Origin: Scenedesmus sp. ARA3
Lineage: Eukaryota; Chlorophyta; Chlorophyceae; Sphaeropleales; Scenedesmaceae
Direction of reading: 5' to 3'
DNA length: 64,000 nt
NCBI GenBank assembly: GCA_004335835.1
Contig: RWJK01001345.1
Span: forward strand, 13,455 to 77,454
Of this stretch, positions 46,708-57,098 are shown piece by piece. The notes beneath the pieces were generated by a model. It was given only the letters and a program-made list of their open reading frames with translations. It searched no databases and was not told the DNA's origin. The position numbers and the translations under genes were made by a program. Within the stretch, counting starts at the first letter, position 1, and every line of letters begins with the position of its first letter.

Positions 46708-49700
46708 GTGTGTCACAGGCTGCACAGTGCAGCCTCAGCTGCTGACGTGCACGCTCAGTGCGCCCTTCGGCCCCCTGACACTGACCGCCAAGGGCACCAA
46801 GGCAGGCACCTTCACAAACCGTGTTGATGTGCGCTCGCCGGGCGGCGCAAGTGGCTCAGATCAGGCTGACGTCACTCTCATTGCTCCTGGCACGGAGACG
46901 TGTGGCACATGGGTGGCAAAGAATGGCTGTCAGGAGGGCCAGATTCTGAACCCCAGCTCAACGAATGACCCGATCAAGAGCAACATCACGAGCTTCATCA
47001 GGCTGCAGTGCTGCGTGAGTGGTGTCCTGCTGTGTTGTTGTTATCATATGGATCAGGCTTCAGTGCTGCGTGAGTGGTGTCCTGCTGTGTTGTTGTTATC
47101 ATATGGATCAGGCTCCAGTGCTGCGTGAGTGGTGTCCTGCTGTGTTGTTATCATATGGATCAGGCTCCAGTGCTGTGTGAGTGGCAAACATGCTGCACCA
47201 TGTTGATAAGATGTTGGTAATGAAGCGCCAAGTCGGGTCCTGCTGTGTTGTTGTTATCATATTGATCAGGCTGCAGTGCTGCGTGAGTGGCGATCATGCT
47301 GCACCATGTTGAGCAACTGTTGATCATGCTGTGTCACGCTGTGTCATGCTGATCACAGTGTCTGGGATTGAACAGGGATAATTGCTGTGTGAGTTGCAAT
47401 CATGCTGGCTGCTTGCTGTCAGCAGAGGAGCGGCAGCTGGCTCGGTTGCTGGGTGCTGCATGAGTTGATGCGTGCTTTCTGTGAGCGGTTGGGCCACAGC
47501 TGGCTTGCTGTTAGTTATTCAATTGCGGCTGAGATGCTGTCGAGGTTGTTGCATGATGCCACACGTGCGCAAGCACAGAACAAAAGGATGGTTGCTGACA
47601 CACTCTTTCATGCGCTTTATTGTACAACTCGCAGACCCTTGCAGCACAGTCGACGCCTGACGTCAGCTTGAAAAAGCTAGTCAGCAAGGCAACCAACACT
47701 CAGGGCAGCAGGTTCAACTACACCTTTGAGGTCAAGAACTTAGCCCTGGACACCACAGCCTTCAATGTGATCGTGTCTGACCTGTTCCCTGTCGGCATCG
47801 CGCCAACCAACAACTACTGGATTGTGCCGGGGTCTGCTGGAAGCGGTGAGAACACAAACTGCAGCTGCGTGTGTACATTTGCACAGAGTTGTATGGCACA
47901 TGCATGGATACATGCTGGTGTTTGTGGTAGTTAGGGTTTGTTCACATGCTAACACTGTTTGCTGTCTGCCAACGCACCCTTAAACTATGTACAAACAAAG
48001 CGCCAGGACTCTCACCAGATCCTACTGCTGTTGCTGTGCCCCGTTTTTGCAGTCTGCTCTTTCACTGGCGTGGACATGCGCAACATGCAATGCGTGCTGG
48101 GCACAGTACTGTCAGGAGCCACCCGCAAAGTGACTGTGGAAGTGACAGCAGACGGCAAAAACTTTGCAGCGGATGGCACAACCACCCAGGCAGTGCTGAG
48201 CAACACAGCCAAGCTGACCTGTGCTGGCAGCAGCACAGCGGCAACGCAGGACCCAGCATGCGACACAACCAGCAAGGTTGACGTCACGGTAAGCATGTAG
48301 ACAGTTGAAGACGAGACGCGTGCTGGTGCATGAATGCGAGCAGCAACTGACCTGTGAGATGCACACACGTGCATTGCTGTGCCGTGTTTTTATGAGCATA
48401 AGAAGTGCTGCTGCTGGTCATGCTGTCGGCCACCAAGCGTGCTACTAGGATGGTGATGCAGACCAGCAGTTGCTTTTGCACATGAACATGAATTGTGAGT
48501 GTTTTGTGCTGCATGTACAGGTGATCAGGCCGCCTCCAAACAAAAACACTGACCAGTAGTTACTGCAACACATGAGCGTGGGTTGTACGTTTTTTCTGCT
48601 GCACGTGCAGGTGATCAAGGCGCCTCCAAACAAGAACACTGTGGGCATCACCAAGACTGCTTCGCCTTCAAGCGGGGCAGCAGGCACTGTGTTCACTTTC
48701 ACAATCGTGGTGACACCAAGCGGCCCTGTGGACAATGTGATAGTCACGGACCCCATCCCTTCGCAGCTCACGAATGCACAGCTGCTGACAACATTTGGCG
48801 GTGAGTGACGTAGTTCAAGTAGGTTTGCAAGCAGTGCCAGTGGCAGTGGAACTATGATATGGAAAGGTTGGCTGCTGACGCTAGAAACAGGCAACAATCG
48901 CAATGCATTTGCTGCTCTGAAAAGTGTGCAAGAAGAAGATGGGCTGGCTCACGCGCGGCAGCAGCAGACGGCCAGCTCATGATTTGCTGTGTTGTCACAG
49001 ATAGACGAAGCAGCTCTAGTTCATAAAGGGTGATACTTGCGGGTATTGCACATCTGGTTGGAAAAACGTATTGAAAGTTGCTTCACCATCCATGCTGCCT
49101 GCAGGCAAGTGCACGATTGCTGCGCAGCGTCGCGCGAGGGCTGCTGTCGCCACTCCAGCAGCTACAACACCCGCAGCTACAGCAGCCCTGAAAGGCAGCG
49201 GCAACAAGGCCATGGATGACGCGATCAACGCCATCCGCAAAAATAACAACAAAAAGAACAACAACAACATGGCCGCGACCAACACCACCGGCGCGCGGCA
49301 GGCCATTACGCAGCAGACGCTACGCTGCAACTTTGGCACGATCTCGACACCACAAGAGATCCGGTTTACTGCCACAGGCAGCTCTCTTGGCACATTTACG
49401 AATGTTGCAACTGTTACTTTCACGGGAAGTGACAGTCCCAAAGATGCAACGGCAACTGTGACAGTGGTGAGTGTGCAGAGGCTGCAGCGCAATGAGCTTC
49501 AAAGTTTGATTATATTTGCCAGCTGCAAGCAATGCCAGAGAGATTTGAGATCTGTCATCCACCGGTTCACCGGCTTACGGCTGAGATGGTCCATGCATGC
49601 TGTCACTTGTGCATGCATATTATTATGCTTGCCTGCCAGCTTTCTGTGTAAAATTCAAACTCACATCAGCGTGCGCAGCTCAAACGTGACACCTGCCTGC

Positions 49701-50911
49701 TGCTGCTTTGCCTGCTGTTATATTTTAAACATTTTCAAACAGATCAACCCGCCCCGCCAGCAAGGCTCCTGCTGTGATGGCAGTTACAGCTGCCGCACCA
49801 ATGTGGATGAAGCTTCCTGCACCAGCAGCGGAGGCACCTGGTCCTCATCTAGCACAGCCTGCAACACCAAGATGTTTTGCTCGGGGGCGTGCTGCACCGG
49901 CGGCAACACAGCGGGAGCGTACTGCAGGCTTACGAAAAAGAACAAGTGCGGCGGAGGGCTGCGGTTCGCTGCAGGCGCGTGGGATCCAAATGGCGACTGC
50001 AATGACCCTACGTTCTGCCCAAAGGTGCGCACCGATTGCACCAGCAGAGGAGGCTAGTGCCAGCAGTGCAGCTGTACTTTGCTGAGAAGCCTGGATAAAG
50101 CAATCAGCCATGGCTTTGCAGTTAGTTGGTTGGTTAGTTAGTCCTGCATTGGTCGGCTGGAGTTGCAACGCAGCAGCATACAAAAGTGGCCGGAGCAGGC
50201 AAAGCCCTGCACAGGAAGGCAGTACACAACAGCTACGAACATGGAAGTAGCATGGCCTAACACACTGTGCTGCTGCTGCCGCTGCTGATGCTGCTGTCTT
50301 GCCTCGCATTCCGCTGCTTGCAGCCGCCGCAGAATCAGTGCATGAGCAAGTGCCAGCAGTGCGACTTGAACAACCCATGCTGCCCGGGCCTGAGCTGCCT
50401 GCCAGCAGGCAACGGCTGGTACACATCACGTTACATCTGCTGCCAGACACGGTACTATGCAGCATATGCAGCAAAGCTCGCAGGCACCAGCGCCAGCACT
50501 AGTGCGGCTACAGCAGCAGTGCCGGACTCCCCGGCTGCAGCAACCAGCGCGGCAATGCAAACGTTCACGACGCCGGCAAATGTCAAAAACACCTTCTGCA
50601 GCAAGACCGGCGGCTTGTGTGGACGGCATGACAATGGAAGGCAGTGCTGCGGACCTCGTGCAGATTGTGTTGTCGGAGACGGCGCAATTGCCAGATGCGT
50701 ATCGCGAGACACGTGCTCAGCTGAAGGCAGCAGCTGCAGCGGCACGCCGGGGAAGTGCTGCAGCGGGCTGACATGCCAGAACAGCAGATGCAGGCGCGCA
50801 CAGTGCAAGACACCCAGCAAATGCCAGCCGCGTGACTACCTGTGCAAGTACTGGCATGAGCTGAATTGTGAAGCCTACTATGCAGCAGCCACTTCATCCC
50901 CAGACCGCTGA
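31584..50911 (+). CDS. Gene B: giant secreted modular matrix-like protein, paralogue of A
   Basis: Thirty-one coding exons: 31584-31649, 32128-32337, 32679-32831, 33096-33221, 33889-34657, 35054-35378, 36153-36521, 36897-37250, 37538-38060, 38534-38662, 38853-39057, 39331-39551, 39866-40067, 40326-40522, 40733-40928, 41773-41993, 42235-42421, 42642-42853, 43242-43431, 43788-44014, 44408-44606, 44907-45284, 45631-45824, 46158-46359, 46719-47014, 47635-47845, 48053-48288, 48611-48800, 49105-49466, 49743-50024, 50324-50911. Sum 8220 nt, 2739 aa, phases consistent. Signal peptide [20 protein letters not shown]; head to 185; six 4-Cys repeats; two CC modules to 1008; ten DUF11-like domains 1009-2450; Cys-rich C-terminus to 2739. 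Exon order, phases and several lengths equal those of A, so the genes arose by whole-gene tandem duplication. An upstream in-frame ATG at 31476 exists, but the conserved AG-6 nt-ATG context supports 31584. Confidence 0.88.
32128..33221 (+). other. Gene B head domain, exons 2-4
   Basis: [58 protein letters not shown] ... [10 protein letters not shown] ... EECC. Same three-exon phase-0 layout and same lengths of the last two exons (153, 126 nt) as gene A. Confidence 0.75.
35411..35951 (+). repeat. TGTGC-based minisatellite in gene B intron 6
   Basis: Two blocks (35411-35517 and 35696-35951) of gctgt/gctgtgcctt units. Between them is a copy of the preceding exon end (35537-35572). All six frames are open over parts of it because the array lacks stops, which yields spurious Cys/Val or Gln/His/Ser frames. 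Confidence 0.9.
35537..35580 (+). repeat. Decoy copy of gene B exon 6 end with donor
   Basis: Pro-rich codons ([11 protein letters not shown]) and a GTAATA donor, matching the real exon end at 35378 (GTGATA), offset ~194 bp. Confidence 0.75.
37330..37420 (+). repeat. Decoy copy of gene B exon 9 acceptor region
   Basis: ~90 bp ending in TTGCTGCAG and the Ser-Pro start of exon 9 is repeated 141 bp upstream (copy exon start 37396, real 37538). The copy continues into a (CTG)n-like stretch. Confidence 0.8.
37938..38662 (+). other. Gene B: two CC modules
   Basis: PTCGDAQPG ... HNCSRSTM ... LACC at the end of exon 9 and PTCADTN ... WICPAN ... TTCC in exon 10, equivalent to 15796-16263 of gene A. 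Confidence 0.6.
41019..41039 (+). repeat. Decoy copy of gene B exon 15 end with donor
   Basis: aaaccccagcggaggtgag occurs here ~108 bp after the real exon end (40928). Confidence 0.75.
41326..41664 (+). repeat. Three decoy copies of gene B exon 16 start
   Basis: Copies start at 41326, 41460 and 41581, each after a CAG acceptor and most after a (CTG)n tract; the real exon starts at 41773. Each encodes [12 protein letters not shown](I/V)TC and then departs from the exon. Confidence 0.9.
43112..43194 (+). repeat. Decoy copy of gene B exon 19 start
   Basis: [11 protein letters not shown] to FEVTVVF codons with acceptor, 130 bp upstream of the real exon (43242), then frame is lost. Confidence 0.85.
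43672..43733 (+). repeat. Decoy copy of gene B exon 20 start
   Basis: Acceptor and [17 protein letters not shown] codons, 116 bp upstream of the real exon (43788). The copy lacks two codons present in the real exon. Confidence 0.85.
46615..46706 (+). repeat. (CTG)~30 tract before gene B exon 25
   Basis: Uninterrupted CTG run that ends about 10 bp before the CAG acceptor of the exon starting at 46719. Confidence 0.92.
47045..47292 (+). repeat. Four copies of gene B exon 25 end with donor
   Basis: The motif caggctNcagtgctgcgtgagtgg at the real exon end (47014) recurs near 47052, 47109, 47161 (ctgtgtgag) and 47267, with ~54-bp spacing for the first three. Confidence 0.88.
48519..48558 (+). repeat. 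Decoy copy of gene B exon 28 start
   Basis: Acceptor plus VI.(A/P)PPNKNT codons start at 48521, 90 bp before the real exon (48611); an in-frame TAG follows. Confidence 0.82.
49743..50911 (+). other. Gene B Cys-rich C-terminus with knottin-like modules
   Basis: [10 protein letters not shown]...GGTW...C and SGACCTGG...C in exon 30. Exon 31 has [20 protein letters not shown], then CSKTGGLC........CCGPRADC.........C and [20 protein letters not shown] with C..C spacing 6,6,0,4,4. It ends DYLCKYW...[12 protein letters not shown]. The order matches gene A residue for residue in the Cys positions. Confidence 0.6.
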
Positions 50912-50926
50912 GCAGCTGGGCGACTC

Positions 50927-50927
<1 letters not shown>

Positions 50928-50974
<47 letters not shown>
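50928..50974 (+). repeat. (CAG)n tract in gene B 3' UTR
   Basis: Begins 17 nt after the stop codon; CAG on the coding strand, opposite in sense to the intronic tracts next to acceptors. Confidence 0.85.
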
Positions 50975-51132
50975 TAAGTGTGAGTCCTTGCGCCGCAAGT
51001 GCGCGCTCAGCGCTGCTGCAGCGGTGTCCTGCTGCCGGCACTGGCGCTGGTGCTGCTGCTGCTGCTATGTGTGTGGTTGCACAGCTGCGTGTGCTGCTAC
51101 ATACAAGGCGGCACAGCAGCTTGTGCTGTTGC

Positions 51133-51137
51133 TGTAA
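51133..51137 (+). terminator. TGTAA polyadenylation signal, gene B
   Basis: TGTAA about 220 nt after the stop codon of gene B. Confidence 0.4.
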
Positions 51138-52122
51138 GCTGGAGAACACCTGCACGGCACCAGCTGTCCAGTTGATGCAGCTCTTAGGGGTGTGGGTTGC
51201 TGCTCAGGCAGCAAACGGCTGCTGCAAGCTGTGCCATTCTGCATTGCCGCTGCTTATGTTCGACGCGTTTCCCATTGCAGCTGCAGCAGAGCAAAGCAGT
51301 GATCTGCTCAGCAGTTGCGGAGTGCTGTTGGTTGTTGGCACGTGCAGCAGTTGTATCGTGATGTGCTGTACAAAGAGAGGGGAGCTGAATAACAGCGTGG
51401 CTGCACTTTTTTCTGGTGTTGCGCCTTTGTTGGAATGCTGCTAAAGGGCTTTGGGGAGTGCTGCATCTGCCACAAGCCCGATTCATGTGGCAACCAGGGC
51501 AGATGTATGCAGGACAAATAAGTGTGCCACAGTCCAGTGCCGCAGTACGTTGCACTACACGCGTGCATGGGTTTGCGTGCAGCGCACCAACTGGACATCA
51601 ACTGCGCTGCAACAGGCACGCAGTGTGTAGCTCATGCACAGTTCATGTGGAAAGTGGAGAGTGGGAGGTGTGTTGGTCTTTGCATACGGTGGGGCTTGCA
51701 CCCTGGTTCTGCATCTTTCTCCGTGCATACTGTCCGTTTCTGCGTGCACCCCTCAAAGCATAACAAACCACCTCGCGCCGCTCAGGTGCAGTCGAGGGCG
51801 TGCGCGCTGCTTCTTTCTTCATCTTGCAGTAGAGAGTCCCGTTGACTGGCTTGGGTGGGTGCGGCCTGGCCGCTAGGACTGCTCAAATGATGTTTTCCTC
51901 ATAAATGATGCTGGGTGAGGCTGTGAGTGCAGTGCCGCAGTGGAGTTGCTTGCTCACAGTAGCACAGCATGTGCACAGCCAGTGCACTTTTGCCTTTTGG
52001 GGTCTTTTGGGGTCGAGCTTTGCGAGGTGATAACACTGCAATCCAAGGCTGGTCAGACACAGCCTGTTGTGCAGCCCATCTGGGCTCATGGTTGCCGTTA
52101 CTTTTATTGCTGTGTGTGCTAG

Positions 52123-52167
52123 ATGTACATATAAAAAGCCATGTGCATGCATGTTTTATATGTACAT
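52123..52167. repeat. Perfect 14-bp inverted repeat, 17-nt loop
   Basis: atgtacatataaaa (52123-52136) and ttttatatgtacat (52154-52167). AT-rich arms in otherwise GC-rich DNA; could be a hairpin, a MITE end or a regulatory site. Confidence 0.7.
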
Positions 52168-52268
52168 ATGACCAGCTTGTGCATGCCACGCATGAAGCTT
52201 CCAACGCATGCAAGACTCTAACTTAACGCACAGGCTATGGGAGTTTTATCCAGGGTGCATGGTGCGGT

Positions 52269-52679
52269 ATGAGCAACATGGCGGACACTGCTAGGAGCAG
52301 CCCGCCGCACCATGGCCAGCACGTGTTTGATGTAGCAATGAGCATTCAAGACGCGTGTGCCAGTTGCGCAGGCGTGGCACGGGTGCGCCAGCTCTGCAGC
52401 AGATCCCCGGGCCTTGTCAGCCTGCAGACGTTCCTGCACGGCTTGCGGCAGCAGATGCGCCAGGCCAGCAAAAGCAGTCTGCAAGGTCTGCAGGCACACG
52501 TGGCGCAGCAATCACCCTCTCACCATGCAGGCCTTGTGCACCGCGTGGAATCTGGTGCAATGTGGCTGCAGCAACAGCTAGCTGCTGCACGCACATGCAC
52601 ATGGGCTGTGTTGTCCTTGACGTGTTGGTTACTTGGGTGGTGCATCTTGATCAAAATGCCTTCATGGAGGCTGCAGTGA
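52269..52679 (+). CDS. Possible single-exon hypothetical protein
   Basis: 136 codons from ATG, without long homopolymers, ending in a hydrophobic stretch (TWAVLSLTCWLLGWCILI) that could span a membrane. No domain recognised. The opposite strand is also open over part of it, so coding status is doubtful. Confidence 0.2.
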   Translation: MSNMADTARSSPPHHGQHVFDVAMSIQDACASCAGVARVRQLCSRSPGLVSLQTFLHGLRQQMRQASKSSLQGLQAHVAQQSPSHHAGLVHRVESGAMWLQQQLAAARTCTWAVLSLTCWLLGWCILIKMPSWRLQ

Positions 52680-53100
52680 CGCTGCACTTGACTTTACTCG
52701 ACTAAGTACTGTTGACGCAACATAGTAGTTTCCTAAGGCACATTGCTGCTGCGTAACCGCATGCATTGGCCTGTGGGTTGTCTCTTTTGTTTGCTAGATG
52801 TGAGCATGCATGACCAGCTTTGAAACCTGCCAACCATGAACTATGGATTTTGTGGGATGGTAACCAAGAAAGCTTACTGCCATGTTGTACAGATGTTGCT
52901 TCAAACCGTTCCAGGGGCCTGTTTTTTTGTGTATGGCCAGCCAGTAGGGTTTCGCTCCCCCTGGTAACAACAATAAACCGTTCCAGGGGATCGGCTGTGA
53001 CTGCTGTGGGTGATCAACTGCTCAAGGAGCTTTCCGCAAACTTGCAACGGCAGGGGATGTGGTACTAGTAGCAGGTAACCCTCTGCTGCGCACAGCATCA

Positions 53101-53193
53101 CGTGATGCATGACGATAATGATTGTAATCGTCTTCTTGTAAGCCATACCTTGTCATCGGCATCGGCAACCGCGCCGTGATGCATGACGATAAT
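53101..53193 (-). mobile_element. 5'-truncated retroposon-like copy with 19-bp flanking repeats
   Basis: cgtgatgcatgacgataat is present exactly at 53101-53119 and 53175-53193. The 55-bp insert between them is, on the minus strand, the 3' part of the element at 29806-29903. Confidence 0.6.
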
Positions 53194-54507
53194 TTAGTTG
53201 ATTCATACCTCGCGATTCGTCTGGACCTCCTGTGACCTAGACCCTGGAAATTGATGGGCATCCCTTCTTATTCCAAGCGACAAGGAAGCTGTGGTGCAGT
53301 CGCTGCAGCTGCAGAGCTAGTACAGCCATCATGATGGTGATCACCACAGTCAGCCACCTGCACACACTCCTGAGTGCAGCACGTGCTGCACGCTTCAATC
53401 CCAATATTGTTTCTGTATTGGTCTATCTGCTCAAGCAGCAGCCCTTGCCGCCATGCAGCAGCTACAAGCTGATGCTCTTCAGGTTTCCCGTGAAGTACTG
53501 CGTTGGTCAGCAGGTGACGTCAACGGCCGCGGCAGGCCGGCACACAACAAAACATGTGCACCACGTGTTCATGTTTTATCTTTTTCAACGATAACGAGGC
53601 GTCAAAGTTGTGTGTCACTGTGAAGGCCAGGGGTCACCCGGTTACGGAACCCGAAAGGGTGTTGTGAGGCATGTGTCTGTGCGCTACGCATCATGATGGA
53701 ATTAAGTTTAAACATATAAATAACAGAATGTTTGCATTTGCGTGCGAAAAGACAGCCCTGTGTCGAGGGGTATGACTACAGGACCCCCCAACAAGATCTA
53801 CGCACTAGCTTTCCAAACGAGAAGCTGCTTTACCAATCTTAAGTGAGCGTTATATATTGCTCTAGCCGGTGCTGCGACATGTCGAAAAGGGCGCTCAAGC
53901 TGCTGTGAAGCACAGTAGAAGTGCGCGATACGACACATGAGACGCAGGTGCGCAGAGACCGCATGCTGTGTTCCTACATGTTGTCCAGCGTACGAATATT
54001 TCATCAGCGAGCTGGTAAGCTCAGCGTTCCACGGTGTGACATGGGAGCCCCAGCCACCTTTGGCAGTCACAAGAAAGCAGCAGCTGCAATGGGGAACAGC
54101 ATCCTGTTTGCTTTCAAAACAAATCATAGAAGCATCTTGAAGCTACTCATTGTTTGTTGCATGCCACAGAGAGGGGCGGGGACATCCCATGACACCAACC
54201 CACCTGCTCAGAAAGCAGCACACTCGGTCATGAGTGACTTGCCTGCAACAGCTGCAACAGCTGCCACTACTGCATGTGCTTACTGCACAATCCGAACTTT
54301 GCAGGCTTCCAACATAGCTTTCGGAACTCATTGGATACTCACAACACATTGGCCTTTGGATGCACCACAGGCAGCACAAACTGGCAGGGACAGCTCAGTC
54401 GTCAATATCAACAGCTGCTGCTGCTAATGCGTGCTCGCTGCTGCTAAAGCCGTGCACGTTGCTGTGGCTGTTGACAGAGAAAATATATTGTACATGTGCA
54501 GGCCCCT

Positions 54508-57055
54508 ATGGTCACACCCAAACAGCTGGGTGCACTGCTGCTGCTGCTGCTGGGGTTCTGGGCGTTGGCTGACATTCCAGCGGTGAGCATCCTGCTGCTG
54601 CTGCTGCTGCTGCTGCTGCACATCACTTTGAGATGCGAGTGATGCATGGACGGTTTAGGCACCCAGCGCCCAGCAGCAACAGCACGCAGGGCACCAGAAC
54701 AGCGCCAGCAGGGTTCATGTTGGAGCAACACCAGCAGCACCCGATTCCAACCACCATGAGTTCACCAGGCAGCACACCTGTTACTTTACACTTCAGCCCA
54801 GTGCCCTCATGCTCAGGCAAGAGTGCCCCTTACCTCCAAACCCGCTGTGCTGTGCCTGCTGCGCTGTGCCCTGCCCGTCTTCTGCGCTGCTACGCAGACT
54901 GTCAATGCTGCCTGTTGCACACTAGGCCAGCCAAAGTATGTCGGAGCAGAGTTCACGGTGCCTCAGCTGCCGCTGGCCACCTGCTCCGATGGGCCTTGTC
55001 AGGGGCCAGGGTTCAACTATAACGTGCTGGGCAATGTTGTGGAGTCAATTGATGGTGACAACTGCTGTGACACTAGGCCTGGGGACCCAGTCAATGGGGT
55101 GAGCATGCGTATGTTGAGTTGGCCTGCATTTGTGGTATAACAGGCAGCGAGGGGCAGCAGCAGCAGCACAACAGCAGCTGCTGTTGATTACATTGGCGCC
55201 GCAGTTTTGACAGTGCTGCAGGCGTCAATGCGAGTGGCTGCTTTGAATGTGTGCAGCATCTATCCAACTACAACGTAGTGTACAGCTGCAGAGACCACCA
55301 CCACCACCACCACCACCACCACCAGCAGCAGCAGCAGCAGCAGCTGCAGCACCAGCAGCAGCAGCAGCATCAGCAGCTGCAGCACCAGCAGCAGCAGCAG
55401 CAGCAACTACAGCTGCCTCAAACTGTTCAGCCACTTGCAGCCCAGCACACACAGCCCAGCTACTTTCCAATGTAACACGTGTGTTACATTTGTTACATAT
55501 GTTACATTTGTTGGTGCCGTCCCTGCGCTGCTGCAGCGTGCTGAGCATCCACAACATGCGGCCATTTTCTGTGCTGCGTTTGATGCTCTGCTTGCATGCA
55601 GTTTTGGTACAACCCGCAGGTCAGCGCAACGTATGCCAATGGCTCACTGGCGCTGTGGTACCCAAATCCACTGCAGCAGTTCCCTGGCACTGGCAGGCCG
55701 TGTGACTCAGCAAAGGCCCTGTGGCGCTGCTCTTATGATAACACGGTAAGTGTGGCTGGCAGTGCTGCTGTTGCTTTTTGCTGCTGCTGCAGCTGCAAGC
55801 AGGCATGTGCCTTCTGCTGTGAACTGCATAAGGCCGATGGTGTTACTGCTGTGACTTGGCTGTTATTATGTTGATTCTCAGCTGCTAGCAGCTGCCAGCA
55901 ATGCCTAGTTCAGCAGACAGCAGATGTTCCTTATCTCTGCTGGGTATTTATGCCATAATTGAGAGAGCTGACTCTGTGTAGGGTTGTGCTGTCACAGCTG
56001 TGGTGCTGCAGCTGCCTGCAGCACACAGCAGAGCCCAGCTCTGCCCTCTTCTGCCTTGAGCATTTTGCCTCGTAACACATACAGCTGTTGCCCCTGCTGC
56101 TGTGTTTCCAGGACGTTCCCACTGGCACATGCAATGACTTGAATGCAACCGCACCTGGCAACCAGCCCTTTCAATGCCCTCCAGGCTGGATGCTGAATAC
56201 GACAGCAGGTGGCTCGATAGTACTTACCAGAGATGCCTGCTGTGTGGTGAGAGTGCAGCCTAGCCGGTTATGCATATGGTCTTGTTAGTCAAGCAACCGC
56301 CTTTGAGCATGGCACGTGTATGCATGTCAGAGTATGTGCGGGTGCTGGAAGGTGCGTGTGCGCGGTGTAGCTTGCTGTGGTGTACAAGCAACAGTCGGCC
56401 AGCATGCCAGCAGGCCAGCAGGCCAGCAGGCCAGCATGCAGCATGCCTGCAAGCCAGAAGGCATCTTGCACTGCACCAAGCAGCCGCACAGCTGCCAGCA
56501 GTACCGCCACACACCTGCACCGCACAACAATTGAACGCCACACGCATCAACCAATGCACCGCTTGTCTGCTTTTCTGTGTGTTGTTTGTAACAGATGGTC
56601 AAGCTGGCTTTGATAAGCTCTTTCCCGCCAGAATATGCCGGCACTGTCGGAGCAAACCTGGCAGCGTATGATGAAGGCGGATCAAGCATATGCATCAAGT
56701 CACCTTCGCCTCGCCTTGGCGTTAATAACATTACTTTATTAAACCCTGGATCTGGGTCCTGCGGCGGCGGAGTTGGCGTAGTAGCACTTCGCTACACGTT
56801 GGCACAGTACCAGCCAGCAGGCACTGCCTTTGCGCGATGGGAGTGCTCTGACGTCATCAGCGGCACGGCACTGCCGATCCAGGGCAACAGCTCTGTTACG
56901 CTGGCTGCAAACCTGTCAGTGACGTGCGTGGCAGTGTACACAATGGCTGCTGCGTCTGCACCAGCCCCATCTCCAAGGTGAGACTCCATGTGCTGCTTTC
57001 GATATCATTGCTGCTGCTACTACTACCACTACTACTACTACTGCTACTGCTGCTG

Positions 57056-57098
<43 letters not shown>

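Larger units (their letters stand above)
38853..49466 (+). other. Gene B: ten DUF11-like domains
   Basis: Exon pairs 11/12, 13/14, 15/16, 17/18, 19/20, 21/22, 22/23, 24/25, 26/27, 28/29, with exon 22 the same fused exon as exon 21 of A (378 against 381 nt). Lys, Asp and Asn sites are all present (e.g. [20 protein letters not shown]). The basic Asn/Lys-rich linker in exon 29 replaces the Arg/Pro/Gly-rich one of A. Confidence 0.75.
50912..54501. other. Spacer between genes B and C
   Basis: Includes the B 3' UTR, a hairpin-forming inverted repeat, the second retroposon-like copy and the C promoter/5' UTR intron (acceptor 54499-54501). Apart from the weak frame at 52269-52679, no gene is supported. 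Confidence 0.45.

Noticed and set aside
10120..50911. A and B as unspliced bacterial-like genes or pseudogenes
   Set aside because: Frames are closed by introns with consistent donors, acceptors and phases, and both sums are multiples of three, so they look intact.
53921..54427. 168-codon plus-strand frame upstream of gene C
   Set aside because: No domain, uneven composition, overlaps the presumed promoter and 5' UTR of C.
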